From Pycnopodia helianthoides (taxonomy: Eukaryota > Echinodermata > Asteroidea > Forcipulatida > Asteriidae): a DNA stretch of 64,000 nt. Positions 13,501 through 24,849 of the stretch are shown in pieces. The position numbers and the translations under genes were made by a program. Each line of letters begins with the position of its first letter. Within the stretch, counting starts at the first letter, position 1. Location of the stretch: NCBI GenBank assembly GCA_032158295.1, contig CM063253.1:6727001-6791000 (forward strand), given 5' to 3'. The notes beneath the pieces were generated by a model, which saw nothing but the letters and a program-made list of their open reading frames with translations, was not told where the DNA came from and did not search any database.

Positions 13501-16500
13501 TTGATGATGATGAGAACACGATGATTGCCAGCTTTAAGGTCTTGGAATCATCAGATACGCAAACATTGGTCACCTTGACATTCAATGAGCTGGCCACTGT
13601 CTCCTTCACCGTTACTGATGTTGATGAGCCTAGTCAAGTCACTCTAAGGAATCTTTCAGAGATGCCTCCTACAACTCCAGGAGGCATGACAGAAACTGGG
13701 ACCAGGTACGTCGAAATTGTAATTCCGGAAGAGCCAACAGTCACCGTCATAGATATTTCAACTACTAATCCAGCAACTTACACTGTCATCATTAGTACCA
13801 GCAATCCCAATGAGACAGTAGGAGTGTCAGCTGAATCTACATCGGATACATCAATAGCAGAATCTACAATCAGTGTGACCAGCTATGTTGTTGTGATGAC
13901 GGCATCAGAAGCAACCAACATCTCCTTATATGTGACGACCTTGAAGTCGGCAACGATTGGTGTTAGTGTTGACACAGTAGATGCAGAAGGTACTTCATCT
14001 GTTCGGTTCTCGACAGAAGCATTGCCAGACATGACGACAACGCTGATGCAATTCTCAAATATCAGTAGGACAGTGTCTACATCGGGGGGTGCAACAACTG
14101 TAGTCTCCGTCCAGACCCTTGAACCATCCACCATCTATCTTATCGTCAACGCATCCGCTGAGATCAGCATAGCAGCAGATCCGCTCGGGTCTGTGGAAAC
14201 GGATACTCTCCACATGATTGGGTCTAGTCTGCTGAAAATTACGGCAGCGGTCCCGACAAACATTACTCTCTACGTCACGACCAGCGATTCTGCTGCAATT
14301 GAGACGATAGTGTCCTCTCTAAACCCGTTGTCGGCTGTCATCTTGATACAAGATGAAGTGAGCTCCACCCTTCAACCTCCTGTTACTTCTGTTGTCATGA
14401 CAACCACTAGAACCCGAGGTAGGTCCATTACTGTGTAGCATGATGTCACCATACTATCCGGCCCTCTTCTTTGTTCTTCATCTTTCACTTATCTGACCCC
14501 AACTGACCTCATCTGACCTCATCTGCCCTTTGACTGTTAGCCATCCATCACCACAGTTTCAGGGTGTCATCCATGGACTTAACTACTTTAATTCTCCTCG
14601 TCATTCATCTTCAGGAAGAGCACGGCGTTTTATAATCCATCTCCATTGAAAACTAATGACTGATTTTTACTTACACAAAAAAATGCACCTTTCTAATTCT
14701 TATTAATTTAACTTGGTTTTATTATTTTTGTGTGAGTTGTAATCGGAGTTACATTTTTTTATTTTAACCCATGTGTAACAATGATGAAGATAAGGTGTTA
14801 GCATCAACTAAACTAAATGGTTAAGCCATTGTTGTAAAACCCATGTAACTTTTTCTTTTTTGGTACAAGTTGATGATCAAGTTTTGCATGTTTGTGCTTG
14901 ATCAAGTTTTGCATGTTTGTACAAAAAAGAAAGAAGGGACAGATTGTGAAATCTAATCATAATAACAAGTGAAGTCTTCTTTTTTTTAAAATACATTTGT
15001 ATTAAACTGAGAGTTTCAGTTATGACGCATTTATGGTTTCATTACCAGAAATATATAATAATAATAACAACAATATTAATAATAATTTGACATCATTAAC
15101 AATTAATACAACTCCAGATTTAGGGAAAGGATGTATCAGTTGAAATGTTGAAAGAACAGGGAGTCTATACCAATAATCTCTGAATGTACATTCTACAAAT
15201 ATTTATAAGTCATCTTTAGAAAAGTTTGAGCTTTTGGCCTGACCAACAACATTGTTAGAAAATAAAATACAACATTTTCACACGGCTAAAATATAATATA
15301 AAAGTTACAAGCAAGACTATTTTTGCTTTTTAAAAACTGAAGTAATGTACATTTCGTCAATTTTCACAACTGAAGTATACTTTTAGTCAAAAGTGTTATC
15401 CAATTTTCCAGATTTTTCAAAACTCTACGTGCCTTCAAACTTTAATTTTTAAAAAATGAAAAACTTACAATTATGAGGATTTTTCATCTTTGTCGATCAC
15501 ACACAACAAAATAACATTTCATGTCCAATTGTTATCAGCAATTGTGAGGATTTTTCATGTTTGTCGATCACACTCAACAAAATAATATTTCATGTCCAAT
15601 TGTGAAAAGCAATGGTAGTCATTGTGTTGGAAGCAAAGTTGAGTTGTTCGTAGAACTTAGTTTCAGATGAGGCTTTCATTTATATCTCTCTGTTGTGAAG
15701 ACATTAATGATGTTGTCAATTGTATTTCTCTGTTATTAACATTTCATTTCATGAAATTCTTTCTTGTAACTGATTAGAATGCATTGCTTATTCCCTTTGG
15801 TTGTGTAAGAGTAGTTCTGTACTTATTTGGTATGCATGATGATATGAAGACGAGCAAAGTATACAGCTCAAAAAGTTGAGACCACACAGGCTCTTTTCAG
15901 GGCCAACAGTCTTCCCAAAGAGACTTATACATGGCAGGCCTTGCGCTTAAGCTTTTTTTTTTTAAGTAGCCCGCTGGGCCAGTAAACTGTGCATATTACT
16001 TGCCCCGAGGAAGCTTTAGTAGCCCAGATTTTAAACAGGAATTGCCATAAATGTAATGTTCTAATGTGTTAATGTTAACGATCACAACCAGTTTAATGAT
16101 CAAATGAAGTTATATTCACACACTCTATAACGATTAACACATTTTATACATTAAGAGGTAACTATAAATAAATAAATAGTAAAGCTTCAAACACCACTTA
16201 CATTTTATACATTAGTTGTTCACATCTGAAAAGGAAGAAATGAGCAAGAAGGTTGCACAGTTTTTAGTAGCCCCCAGGGCAAGTTAAGAAGTGGTGTTTA
16301 CTAGCCCATAGCATTTTTACTAGACATTGTACGCCAAGCTAGTGTTAAGGGCGAGCCCTGCATGGTTGTACCTGCAAGTTTACTAGTTATAATAGTTACT
16401 TCCTATGTTATAAATCACTGTTTTTCATTTCTGTTTCCATTGACTAGTTCCCACAGTGCTTTATTCTTTTCTTCTTCAGGAATCCACTTGTGGGTGGTCC

Positions 16501-18238
16501 CAGTTCTCCTTTCGTCTGCTCTTGACTGTAAAAACTTTTGTCAGACATGAGTCAAATTCAAACACTTTTCATTTCATCCTAGCATTTTAAATATCTTTCT
16601 TTCAAGTTTCCTTTGTCGGATGTATTTCAGTGAAGTGCATGAATAATTATGTTCTAAAACAATATCCACCCAAATAAATGTTGATAACAAAAAAAATTGT
16701 TTGAAAACCTTGAAGTCAAATCATAAATGGGCAAATCTGTAGAACAGTTTTAAAGAAAATTATCCACTCTAAATACCAAATATAATTGAAAGAAAACAGT
16801 AAATCAAAGCATTTGTGTGAATACCGAAAAAAAGGGAAAAAACTAAATAGTGTTTACTGAGTTCTAAACATTCCCCTTCCTCATCAACAACATTCATGTC
16901 TGTTCCCGGCGCACAAGAAACTTCCTCAAGACGTCTAAAGTTTGTTTTTTTAAAAGACAAGATTGTTTCTCTTCATTCCTTTCAGGCGATGCGACCATCA
17001 TTGAAGTATCTGGTGTCTTCAGCGACGAAGTCACCGTCTTCTGGAGTTTCGATCCGGAAGACGAGCCCTTCATCCGAGGGTTCATCCTTCAGTATCGCGA
17101 GGTCGGCGTGGAGGCGTGGACCAACTCGTCACTATACAGCCTGCATCACGTCTGTTCAAGCTGACTGGACTGAACGAAAACACACTTTACTTCCTGAGGT
17201 TGATTGCTGTGGACAGGTCCATCAACCCGGCAGCGTTTTCCTTCCAGAAACCAGTCAAGACATTGATAAGAAGTGAGTACATATAGACCATGCATCCCTT
17301 GTTTACAAAAAGAGTGACATTTTACATTCTAGAGCATTTTTCTGATAGACAAAATACTAAACCGGTCGTATTGGAAATTTTACATTTTGTATCATAGTTT
17401 CCACATAAATTCAAGAGTTACACAAAATAGTAGCTCAACAAGTTTTGAGATGTGGCCCCTTAATTCCTATCAAAAGTTGATGAAAATCAGACAGTGCAAT
17501 CTCCATAAAATAATATAAGGTTTAATGTTTTCTTCCATGGAGTTGTGTACAAATCCTACCTGCAGGAAGTCTAGGCTCTGTCCAGGCAAACATGTGACGT
17601 CATTAGGTCACATGGTCTATAGAAAGGAGATAATTTCAAAATTAGGGTTATACTGAATCCAAGTCGAGAAACACTTGTTCCCCCCACCCTCCTCAACGAA
17701 ACATGTCGCCACATTTCTCGTTACTTGTCATTGATATCAAACTTGGTGATGTCTACATTGCTGACTTGCAAAAAAAGAAGAAGAAAATGGCAACATACAT
17801 TCCCCTCGTTTTCTATGGCATTGAAATAAAAAAGGAAATCAGTTGAAAAGTTGCATGCCTGTACATAGGCATCAAATATTGGCACATTTTGTGGACAGTT
17901 CAGCTACCTCACCTGTCTGGACTGAGTCACTATTGACACCTTGTAGACGCGGAAAGTACCTCCGCAAAATGCGCCCACACCATTTTTACGCTATGATTCA
18001 TATTAAGTGCTTTATATTCATATTTTTCTTTGCAGACATTATGGACCCAGTACCCGATAGAGGCCAGGTGGCCGCTTTTGACTTCTTCTACTGGATACTC
18101 ATAGCCTCTGTCGTCTTAGTTGCCGTCTTGCTGGTGTCCGTCGTCGCTTCGCTGGTTCTGTACACTCGGAGAAAAACGGCCGGTAAACACAGCACCGGCA
18201 GCGGAGGTCCACCCGCAATTCTGGATGATCAGGTGTAG
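1..18238 (+). CDS. Giant tandem-repeat, FN3, single-pass membrane glycoprotein (3' part of gene; function unknown)
   Basis: Spliced gene running off the left edge. Exons: <1-10522, 11291-13135, 13285-14418, 16986-17272, 18036-18238; the stop is TAG at 18236-18238. Every intron is phase 1 with GT/AG ends, and each junction restores an open frame. Order of parts: 23 near-identical 121-residue modules, about 13 diverged modules of the same kind with Thr/Ser/Pro-rich linkers, one FN3 domain, a transmembrane helix, and a tail of about 25 residues. The modules contain no cysteine and many N-glycosylation sequons, so the product is most likely a long, heavily glycosylated extracellular stalk anchored in the plasma membrane. 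The N-terminus, signal peptide and promoter lie outside the window. I do not recognise the module family; mucin-like or adhesive roles are guesses. The left array is interrupted by many 1-bp indels that are probably assembly errors. Confidence 0.8.
9367..10086 (+). repeat. 372-bp recent duplication of one diverged module
   Basis: The segment from 9367 is repeated from 9739 with only scattered differences (for example VHDSQVAL versus VHDAQVAL and LFKVVEPAN versus LFRVVEPAN). The period is 124 codons, so the frame is kept. The diverged part of the gene has therefore also expanded by tandem duplication, separately from the 363-bp array. Confidence 0.85.
10523..11290 (+). other. Intron, AT-rich, no feature seen
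   Basis: GTAAGT donor at 10523 and CAG acceptor ending at 11290; phase 1 on both sides (the junction makes a GAC codon). AT-rich sequence between them; I see no exon or recognisable repeat. Confidence 0.75.
11291..13135 (+). CDS. Second repeat exon of the membrane glycoprotein
   Basis: 1845 bases, exactly 615 codons, phase 1 at both ends, so it can be added or removed without changing frame. It holds four diverged modules (about 11335-11660, 11770-12095, 12390-12715, 12770-13080). The first three keep the opening strand (for example GPANYTLTVNIPNPSQNT) and the FxVET strand; the fourth is the most worn. Thr/Ser-rich linkers separate them, and one linker is a Glu-Val-Val-Thr minisatellite. The donor is GTGAGT at 13136. 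No cysteine is encoded. Confidence 0.85.
12160..12315 (+). repeat. 12-bp coding minisatellite, (Glu-Val/Ala-Val-Thr)n
   Basis: Thirteen consecutive 12-bp units of the form GAGGTGGTGACA: eight EVVT, then four EAVT, then one EVLT. The GTG-to-GCG change is grouped in neighbouring units, so the block expanded after the substitution. The length is a multiple of three, so copy-number change keeps the frame. It forms a linker between two modules. Confidence 0.93.
13285..14418 (+). CDS. Third repeat exon of the membrane glycoprotein
   Basis: 1134 bases (378 codons), phase 1 at both ends. The acceptor is TATGCAG ending at 13284 and the donor is GTAGGT at 14419. It encodes three diverged modules (about 13320-13650, 13700-14020, 14035-14360) joined by Thr-rich linkers. 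The second and third modules are shortened and lack the second PAN motif, but keep features such as ATYTVIISTSNPNETVGV and the SNISRTVSTSGG opening. Confidence 0.85.
15469..15612 (+). repeat. Two-copy 72-bp tandem duplication
   Basis: The segment beginning near GAGGATTTTTCAT at 15475 repeats at 15547 with few differences, both copies continuing through GTCGATCACAC and CATTTCATGTCCAATTG. Noncoding. Confidence 0.8.
15928..16364. mobile_element. Miniature inverted-repeat element (about 435 bp)
   Basis: The left end reads CATGGCAGGCCTTGCGCTTAA and the right end, reversed, reads CCATGCAGGGCTCGCCCTTAA, an imperfect terminal inverted repeat. Inside are several copies of a TAGCCC-containing motif. 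No coding capacity. Confidence 0.5.
16986..17272 (+). CDS. Fibronectin type III domain exon of the membrane glycoprotein
   Basis: Follows a TTTCAG acceptor and precedes GTGAGT. The translation has the usual FN3 landmarks: VTVFWSFDP near the start with the core Trp, FILQYREVG in the C strand, LTGLNENTLYFLRLIAVD with the Tyr-corner pattern, then AAFSFQKPVKTL at the end. The junction codon with the previous exon is GGC and with the next exon AAC. The exon has 287 bases where a phase 1 to phase 1 exon needs 288, and the frame slips near 17144-17149, creating a TGA at about 17159. Restoring one base gives a continuous domain, so a missing base in the assembly is likely. Confidence 0.85.
17273..18035 (+). 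other. Intron with a dispersed repeat copy
   Basis: Phase 1 intron between the FN3 and membrane exons. The part at about 17440-17640 resembles 27380-27560 in an ECM29 intron: both contain TCAAAAGTTGA, AAATCAGACAGTGC, TCTCCATAAAA and CACATGGTCT. No exon seen. Confidence 0.65.
18036..18238 (+). CDS. C-terminal exon: transmembrane helix and short cytoplasmic tail
   Basis: Acceptor CTTTGCAG ends at 18035. A short extracellular stretch (IMDPVPDRGQVAAFD) leads into about 26 hydrophobic residues from FFYWILIAS to VASLVLY. A basic stop-transfer (TRRKTAGK) and a Ser/Gly-rich tail ending in ILDDQV and the TAG stop follow. The C-terminal Asp-Gln-Val is somewhat like a class III PDZ ligand, but this is weak. 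It makes the product a type I single-pass membrane protein if a signal peptide exists upstream of the window. Confidence 0.85.
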
Positions 18239-18300
18239 GTCAGGCTCAAAGACAGTTGCCAGGAGCACCTGGAATGTTGTGACTTCTGCTTAAAAAGTAA

Positions 18301-18306
18301 AATAAA
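18301..18306 (+). terminator. AATAAA polyadenylation signal
   Basis: AATAAA lies 62 bases after the TAG stop of the membrane glycoprotein gene and is followed by GT-rich sequence (TTTTTTGTTTTGTCTTGTGTG). A very short 3' UTR is implied. Confidence 0.7.
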
Positions 18307-19249
18307 CAGCCTGAATGATTTTTTGTTTTGTCTTGTGTGAGAATAGCTTTCCAACAGTATCCACTGAAATGTGTTACACACGTTGTGAGAGTTAAATACA
18401 TGTATTTTTTAATGATTTCATGTATAATTTCAAGAATTTTGAAGGTTGTACCTTTTTTTTGTTTTTACTTCATTGTCATTGATTTTTAAAGTTATATTTT
18501 AAGGTTATATATTTGTTTGGTTAGGTAGTGGCGATAGTAGTAATGTTAAAATACTACCTGATACTTGCCGATATTGTCCTTAAATTATTTGTAAATCCTG
18601 GCAATGATTACTACAACCAATTTTAACTCTTTATGTTTTTTGAAGTCACTGTTTATTTTACAGAGAGGAAATGAGGGGAATTAAAAAAAAAAAACACTAG
18701 AACTTCAATGAAAAGTGACCATCTGAAAGGTACTGCTCAAGCAGAGGAAGTATTTTGAATAAAAAACAACACTTTGGATGGGTTTAAAAAAATCAATATT
18801 TGAAGCAGATTATCTTTCTTTAGCCGTGATTCAAATTGGGATTTTTAATCTTTTACTGGGAACTTATGTTGTTAATTATGACATTAAATATGTTTATTGT
18901 ACAAACAACAGTGCCCACTTTAATCACAGTCTTTAGTGGGGAGCATATCAGCCTAAAACTACCTATCACCTTGATGTACAAGAAAGGAGGTAACATATAT
19001 TTTTTTAAACCGTAAACATCCGACATGATTGTCATTATTTGTACCCTATTTTTTGTACATAATTTTTTAATAAACTAGATATGCATTGAATGTACTCAAT
19101 ACGAAAGCCTGGTATTTTTAGATCAATAATTCTTTAGGATAAACTGAGCTGTAATATTTTTAATATAAGATTATAGTCGGGTTCGTTAACGATTGTTTAA
19201 ATAAACTTATCAGCTATGGAGGTAATGACGTCCGTCATCGGTAATTTTG

Positions 19250-19635
19250 CCCTGGCAGTGTTCTCCCTTATAACAGTGGTCTGCCGGACAAATGCTAGAG
19301 GATTGCATGTCGGCTTTCATTTTGTTGACGTAGTCACTGATATCGCAAATCGCAACACACAAATGACCGGAGAAGAGATAGCTGTTTCAAACAAAATGTC
19401 TTGATCAAAACGAACAAGTTTGTAAACTTGCCCAGTCCCTCCGAGCCTGAGTTGATGGCTAGCCATTCAATACTAGCCCATAATGCTAGTTAAAGCACTC
19501 CGAGGACCAGTCAAAGTTCACTCCCTCTAGTGGTGTGGCTGATTCAGTGTTGAGAGTCCAGCAGTAGTGAAATGACGAGCTAAATAATTGTCCTGCCTGG
19601 CTAGTCACTGACAAATTAAGGTCAAACCCTGATTT
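19250..19635 (+). repeat. Dispersed repeat family 1, copy without insertions
   Basis: It begins near GTGTTCTCCCTTATAACAGTGG and ends near GACAAATTAAGGTCAAACCCTGA. A related copy spans about 57350-59675, where it is split by a SINE and a Tc1-like element; a reversed fragment is at about 44030-44110. It is a useful empty-site reference for those insertions. Confidence 0.65.
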
Positions 19636-20278
19636 TTTTACACCAAAGTTATTGAATTGTACGCAAAACTTATTGGACCCAATATTTTCTTGACGAGGAG
19701 TCCGATCACGTCCCAGCAACTTTTTAATATATTAATACATGTATATTTTTAATATATATTTTTTGGCCATGGTCATCTTTATTTCGACAAGAAACTTGCT
19801 TCCGTCGCAGGTTCAAGAAGTCCCGCTCTTGTTAATTTTCCTATTATATTATGTTCAACCCATTTTTTTTTTTTTTTCCATTTTTCTTTACCAAGTCATT
19901 TTTTTTAGGAATGAAACCTTTTTTGCTTGCATTTGAACGGTCAAAAAATTAGTTGATAGTTTGTGGGGTTTTGTTTGTTGAGTGTTTGAGTGTTTGTTTG
20001 TTTGTTTTGTTTTCCTGTTTTTGTCTAACTTCACTCCAAAACACTGCCGCAGACTTCTTCTGATGATGTGAGTTGTCCTTAGACCGAATCCTCATGTATA
20101 AAGGATTGTAAATATTTTATGTAAATTGGTATGAAATCTTTGAACATGTTACTCATTAAAAAAAATTATACACAAGTCAAAACTGAATATGTCAGAAGTA
20201 ACGAATTTGAAAAGCACTATACATTATCTTATAACCGTAACAATTAAAGTTCAGTATTTTTGTATCACTCACAGAACT

Positions 20279-20299
20279 TAATAATAATAATAATAATAA
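20279..20299 (+). repeat. (TAA)n microsatellite
   Basis: Seven successive ATA/TAA units followed by AGGGACTTTAATGCGCACAT, resembling the A/T-rich tail of an inverted SINE-like element. Confidence 0.7.
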
Positions 20300-20639
20300 A
20301 GGGACTTTAATGCGCACATATCCACCCTGCTGGGTGCTCAACTTACATGTGTTGTATTTGGTATTGGTTTTTTTGTGAAAATATTTATTTGATTAAACAG
20401 TAAAGTTCAAAACAGATCAGATTTGCTGCTAACTGTGAAGATTATTGTTATTTTCTTTTGATGGGTTTTTACTTGGTGCTTATTTTAAAATGCTATTATG
20501 TTTCCGTTATAAAGTATGTGTTTTAAAATGAACTCCCGAAATGTAGGAATGCGATGTCAAAAGACTTCCTGTGTAATAGTCTGAAAGAAAACTAATGTCA
20601 ATCCAGAAGTCTGTCCAGTAGGTGAGCCTTCATTATTTA

Positions 20640-20925
20640 GCTATGCACGTTGCGAGTTGATTTGTCAGGGTTTTGCTGGATTTCAGGGAATTGTTTTCAC
20701 AGTTCTCCCATTTGCCTTTCAGACCTTCTTGAATGCAGAGCTTCCAACTCTCCCTGATTCTGCAGAATGTTCCCTGAAAATAAACCAATCTGTCCATGTT
20801 CTGATGAACAAATTTGAAAATCTCCCTGATTATGGATACTTTTTCCCCTTTATGTTGACGTAGCTCCAAACATCTCCCTGATTTTTTTGATCGCAAGATG
20901 CAAATGTTGGCAGCTCTGTGAATGG
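20640..20925. repeat. Dispersed repeat family 2, uninterrupted copy
   Basis: It contains repeated TCTCCCTGAT words and ends GCAAATGTTGGCAGCTCTG. A second copy at 60844-61230 has the same order of words but is split by an inverted-repeat element; a truncated end is at 63547-63580. Its minus strand has an 87-residue open frame with no recognisable domain. Confidence 0.65.
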
Positions 20926-21250
20926 TTTGAATTCTTTAATACAAGGAAACAAAAGGGACTATGGGGTGCTGACATGGATGGTAAGCCGTAGGTCCGTGTG
21001 TTGTGCAATGCACGTACAGGGAGCCAGTACGCTTATCGTTTTAGAGGAAGAGTTTACCCAGTGGTTTCTTGCTTAAATAATGGCCGCCTTTCCGTTAAAT
21101 CATCATGTAAACCCTTGCAAGGTGTTGTATCAATTGGTCTTATCATTCAAACAAAGCTCTGCATACCTGTCAACGAAAAAGAATAATGAGTGTACATGAG
21201 AATAATGAGTGTACATGGGAACTTTGTATTATCCTTATTATTACTATTTT

Positions 21251-21642
21251 TAAAGGAACATTGCAGAATTGGGAAGAAAAAAACTTGTAAAATATACTTT
21301 TGATCACTGATTTACACAAAACTTACACGGTCTAATGATGATGATAGTAGAAAACATCCCTTGAAATATTTCTGTCTGAAATGTCATATTTGATGAGAAA
21401 TGAATAAACTAATTTTCCGATTGGAGTTTATCGCTCAGTGAGCGTTTTATTCATTTGTTGAATCTGCATGATTTCATGCAAATGTGTAATCGGTTTTTCA
21501 CTATTTTCTCGTGACCCAGATGGCCGATCGATCTCAAACTTCTACAGGTTTGTCAGTTTATGTATAAGGTGGATTACATAAAGTGCTTACACTGCCAGCA
21601 ACTGTTTTGTTAGCAAAAAACAATTCTGTAATGTTCCTTTAA
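21251..21642 (+). mobile_element. Inverted-repeat element family M1, copy 1
   Basis: The left end is TTAAAGGAACATTGCAGAATT and the right end, reversed, is TTAAAGGAACATTACAGAATT. The interior has GTCTAATGATGATGATAGTA and TTTATCGCTCAGTGAGCG. Noncoding, about 390 bp. Confidence 0.8.
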
Positions 21643-22312
21643 GAAAGACCTAACGCCATTCAAAAACCTCTATTTTCCCATTTGTTGAAATGTTGGCAGT
21701 CTGTAAATCTTCTGAAATATAACATGCGGTAATAGTTCGGGGAGGGGGGGGGAGTTCCATGTGTTTTGATTTTTGTAGTTGCGTACTGGAAAGATTTATA
21801 GGTTTAATGCTATATTTCTGCAATATTTGAAATGTAATGCACAACAGGCTCAGAGACTCCTTCACCAACAAAGGTCGATATCTGTGCTCATTTTTTTTTT
21901 CATCAATAGAAGTTTCAGATTTAATACATAGTGGTAGTTTTACAATTTTGGTGTAGATTCTTTCCAAAACGTTTATTCGAGATAATCCTTTCAACAAAAG
22001 TTTAATGCTTATTTTCTGTTTAACTGTTTATCCTTATATTTATTCAGTTTTTAATCTTAAGATACACGACTGTATATTTTTGTTGTATACACTTTCTTCA
22101 CTTGGGTCAAATCTTAATGTGCGCCTATTATATCTTAACAGAGCTTAAAAATAAACTAAATATTTTAAATTAAAATACAGATGTGTAAACTATTAATCTT
22201 TTGAATAGTTGTTGATGTTATTTTGTATGTATATGTAATTTTTTGTTAAATGCAAGTTGGCCCAAACAAGTCTAAAAGCCCTCTTGATAAGGGGCTACAA
22301 GAAAACAAAACA

Positions 22313-22711
22313 TTTAAAGGAACATTACAGAATCGGTTTTGCTAACAAAACAGTTACTGGCAGTGTAAGCACTTTATGTGATCCACCATATATACACAAA
22401 CTGACAAACCTGTAGAAGTTTGAGATCGATCGGCCATCTGGGTCACGAGAAAATAGTGAAAAACCGATTACACATTTTGCATGAAATCATGAGATTCAAC
22501 AAATGAATAAAACGCTCACTGAGCGATAAACTCCAATCGGAAAATTGGTTTATTCATTTCTCATCAAATATGGCATTTCAGACAGAAATGTTTCAAGGAA
22601 TGTTTTCTACTATCATCATCATTAGACCGTGTAAGTTTTAATGTAAATCTATGATCAAAAAGGTATATTTTACAAATAAAATTCTTACCTATTCTGTAAT
22701 GTTCCTTTAAG
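22313..22711 (-). mobile_element. Inverted-repeat element family M1, copy 2 (reverse)
   Basis: Same element as at 21251 in the opposite orientation, with matching termini (TTTAAAGGAACATTACAGAA) and the reversed CGCTCACTGAGCGATAAA core. Confidence 0.8.
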
Positions 22712-23929
22712 ATGAAAATAACTCAAGGGAGCTGAAGGTATGAACTGATATTCCTCTTAAAACAGTCTAGCACAAGGCAAGGAGTGCCAAAGAGATGCAG
22801 TAGTAGAAAAAAAGACTGTTGGAATGGCTTTTTGTTCTATACCATGCGCCACCCCCCCCAATGCAATGTTCTCATACCTTAACACAATTCTTGTACAGAA
22901 GTATACGTCCTAGAATCCTTTCAAGAATTCCTAAAATCCAAGCACACAATAGAGGGGGTACCGTACGTGCCCCATGTCGAGAACCAAAATGTTCTGTTGT
23001 TCCACATCTCACCAAAGGAATTCAAGAGTGCATTGGCAAAAAGCCTATAGTTTCACTCTCAAATAAAGATCCTTTTTTCTTTTCATTATCGAAACGGCGA
23101 TATTGAGCTACCAAGCTCCTTCCCGTTGTTTTCCCGAGCCTGAAGACCTGCGTTTCGCAAAGATCCTTGGTTTCTTCCGTAGGAGGGAAAAACCCGGAAA
23201 TTTTCGAAACGATGCACTGGAATAATCAACAAATCCGGTTTGTTTGCTAACATGTATGGGCGAGAACCAGCAGAAAGCCTGGTTTCTCGCTCAACACCCT
23301 GATCAGCAGTTCAGACTCACACTTGCAATACCAAAATGTCTGCACAAAGACAGAGGCTCACGGCCACAGACTACCGTATACGGTGGGAAAAGGGTTTTAA
23401 CGTCGATCCCATACTCTATTCCAAATTAAGTAACGAACTTGCTTTAGTAATTTCCCAGGTGATTGGAAAGAATAATTTTCCAATACTCCAACCGAACTCA
23501 GTCACCATGATTTCATAGATGACTGACAAAACTGCCGAGATAGAGGGCGCACTTTTACAGGACCCGCGTGGCAAAAGAAGTTGGCGCACTTGCTTAGCAC
23601 TGAAGGAAACGGTTGTTCCATTTTTGTTTTTCGTGAAGACTTTTTGCCCATCACTCAATGTTGAAAACATACATGCACAAAGTTACTGTCGTTGGTAATC
23701 ACTCTAAAATGTATGGCAATAAAAACTTACTTGGTTAGAAGTAAAGCAACTTTCGATAGTTATAAAGCATTTTGAGAAAAATATTTCAATTCAAAATAAT
23801 GTGGATTAGAACAAGATGTCAGTTTTTATCCCCCAAAATTTGAATCTGAGAAACGTTTGTCAGAAACGTTTCTCAGCTTGTGTGTTCCTATTAGGAATTA
23901 TTCTTCACAGGTGGACATTAAACAGCTCC

Positions 23930-24068
23930 AGATTTTTGGCGATATTTAAAAAACGCTACCACCTTTTGAAATGAAATTTTCACAAGTTAGTTTTATTTTA
24001 TATATCTACATTTATATAGGATTAAAACAACCGAACGGTTCAAAAACCAAAGGTATACTTTTCCTTTA
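23930..24068 (-). repeat. Dispersed repeat family 3, reverse copy
   Basis: The reverse of this segment shares AAGTATACCTTTGGTTTTTG, GATTGTTTTAATCCTATATA-like words and the Thr-free AT-rich core with 46588-46772. The 35640-35755 segment shares only the distal end. Confidence 0.55.
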
Positions 24069-24100
24069 ACAATCTCAGATGAAATATAATCTTCAAAACG

Positions 24101-24497
24101 TTAAAGGAACATAACAGAATTGGTAAGAAAAAACTTGTAAAATTTACTTTTTGAACACAGATTTACATAAAACTTACACGGTCTAATGATGATGATAGTA
24201 GAAAACATCCTTTGAAATTTTCTGTCTGAAATGCCATATATTTGATGAGAAATGAAAAAACTAATTTTCCGATTGGAGTTTATCGCTCAGTGAGCGTTTT
24301 GTTCATTTGTTGAATCTATAAGATTTCATGCAAATGTGTAATCGGTTTTTCACTATTTTCTCGTGACCCAGATGGCCGATCGATCTCAAACTTCTACAGG
24401 TTTGTCAGTTTATGTATATGGTGGATTACATAAAGTGCTTACACTGTCAGCAACTGTTTTGTTAGCAAAAAAAAACAATTCTGTACTGTTCCTTTAA
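24101..24497 (+). mobile_element. Inverted-repeat element family M1, copy 3
   Basis: Same termini and core as the copies at 21251 and 22313. It lies about 700 bases upstream of the ECM29 start codon. Confidence 0.8.
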
Positions 24498-24849
24498 CCA
24501 CCAAAATTAACTAATCGATTCCCACCTAATGGTTTCAAGTTAATTTAAATAAACCAGGACAGGAGATGTGTGTACCCTCTTTGAAAAATATGTTTCTGTT
24601 TTTGTTTGTTTGTTGGGGTGTTTGTTAATGTGTTTTAAAGGCAAACCGTTGACTTGTGTGAAGCATTTGGGGTGTCAAAAATTGAAAAAAAAAAAGTGGG
24701 ATGGCTTGGTAAAAAAAGACCTCTGATAATTCTGAATGGCTGCTAAATATTAGATTTTTCTCTCACGGCAGTTTATCGAGATCATTCAATTTGGAGGCCT
24801 GACGCTTGGCCTATCCATGGATGGAGGTAGAATCTTCCAGAGCCGCTTG

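Larger units (their letters stand above)
14419..16985 (+). other. Intron of 2.6 kb
   Basis: Very AT-rich. It contains a short direct repeat of TGATCAAGTTTTGCATGTTT (14873 and 14898), a 72-bp tandem duplication (15469-15612) and an inverted-repeat element (15928-16364), listed separately. No additional exon is evident on either strand. Confidence 0.7.

Noticed and set aside
16896..17276. 126-residue plus-strand frame overlapping the FN3 exon
   Set aside because: It is in the wrong frame over the FN3 exon; the correct frame follows from splice phase and FN3 landmarks.
22819..23670. Several 60-95-residue frames in the less AT-rich intergenic part
   Set aside because: Overlapping in several frames and both strands, no recognisable motif, no splice context; not enough to call a gene.
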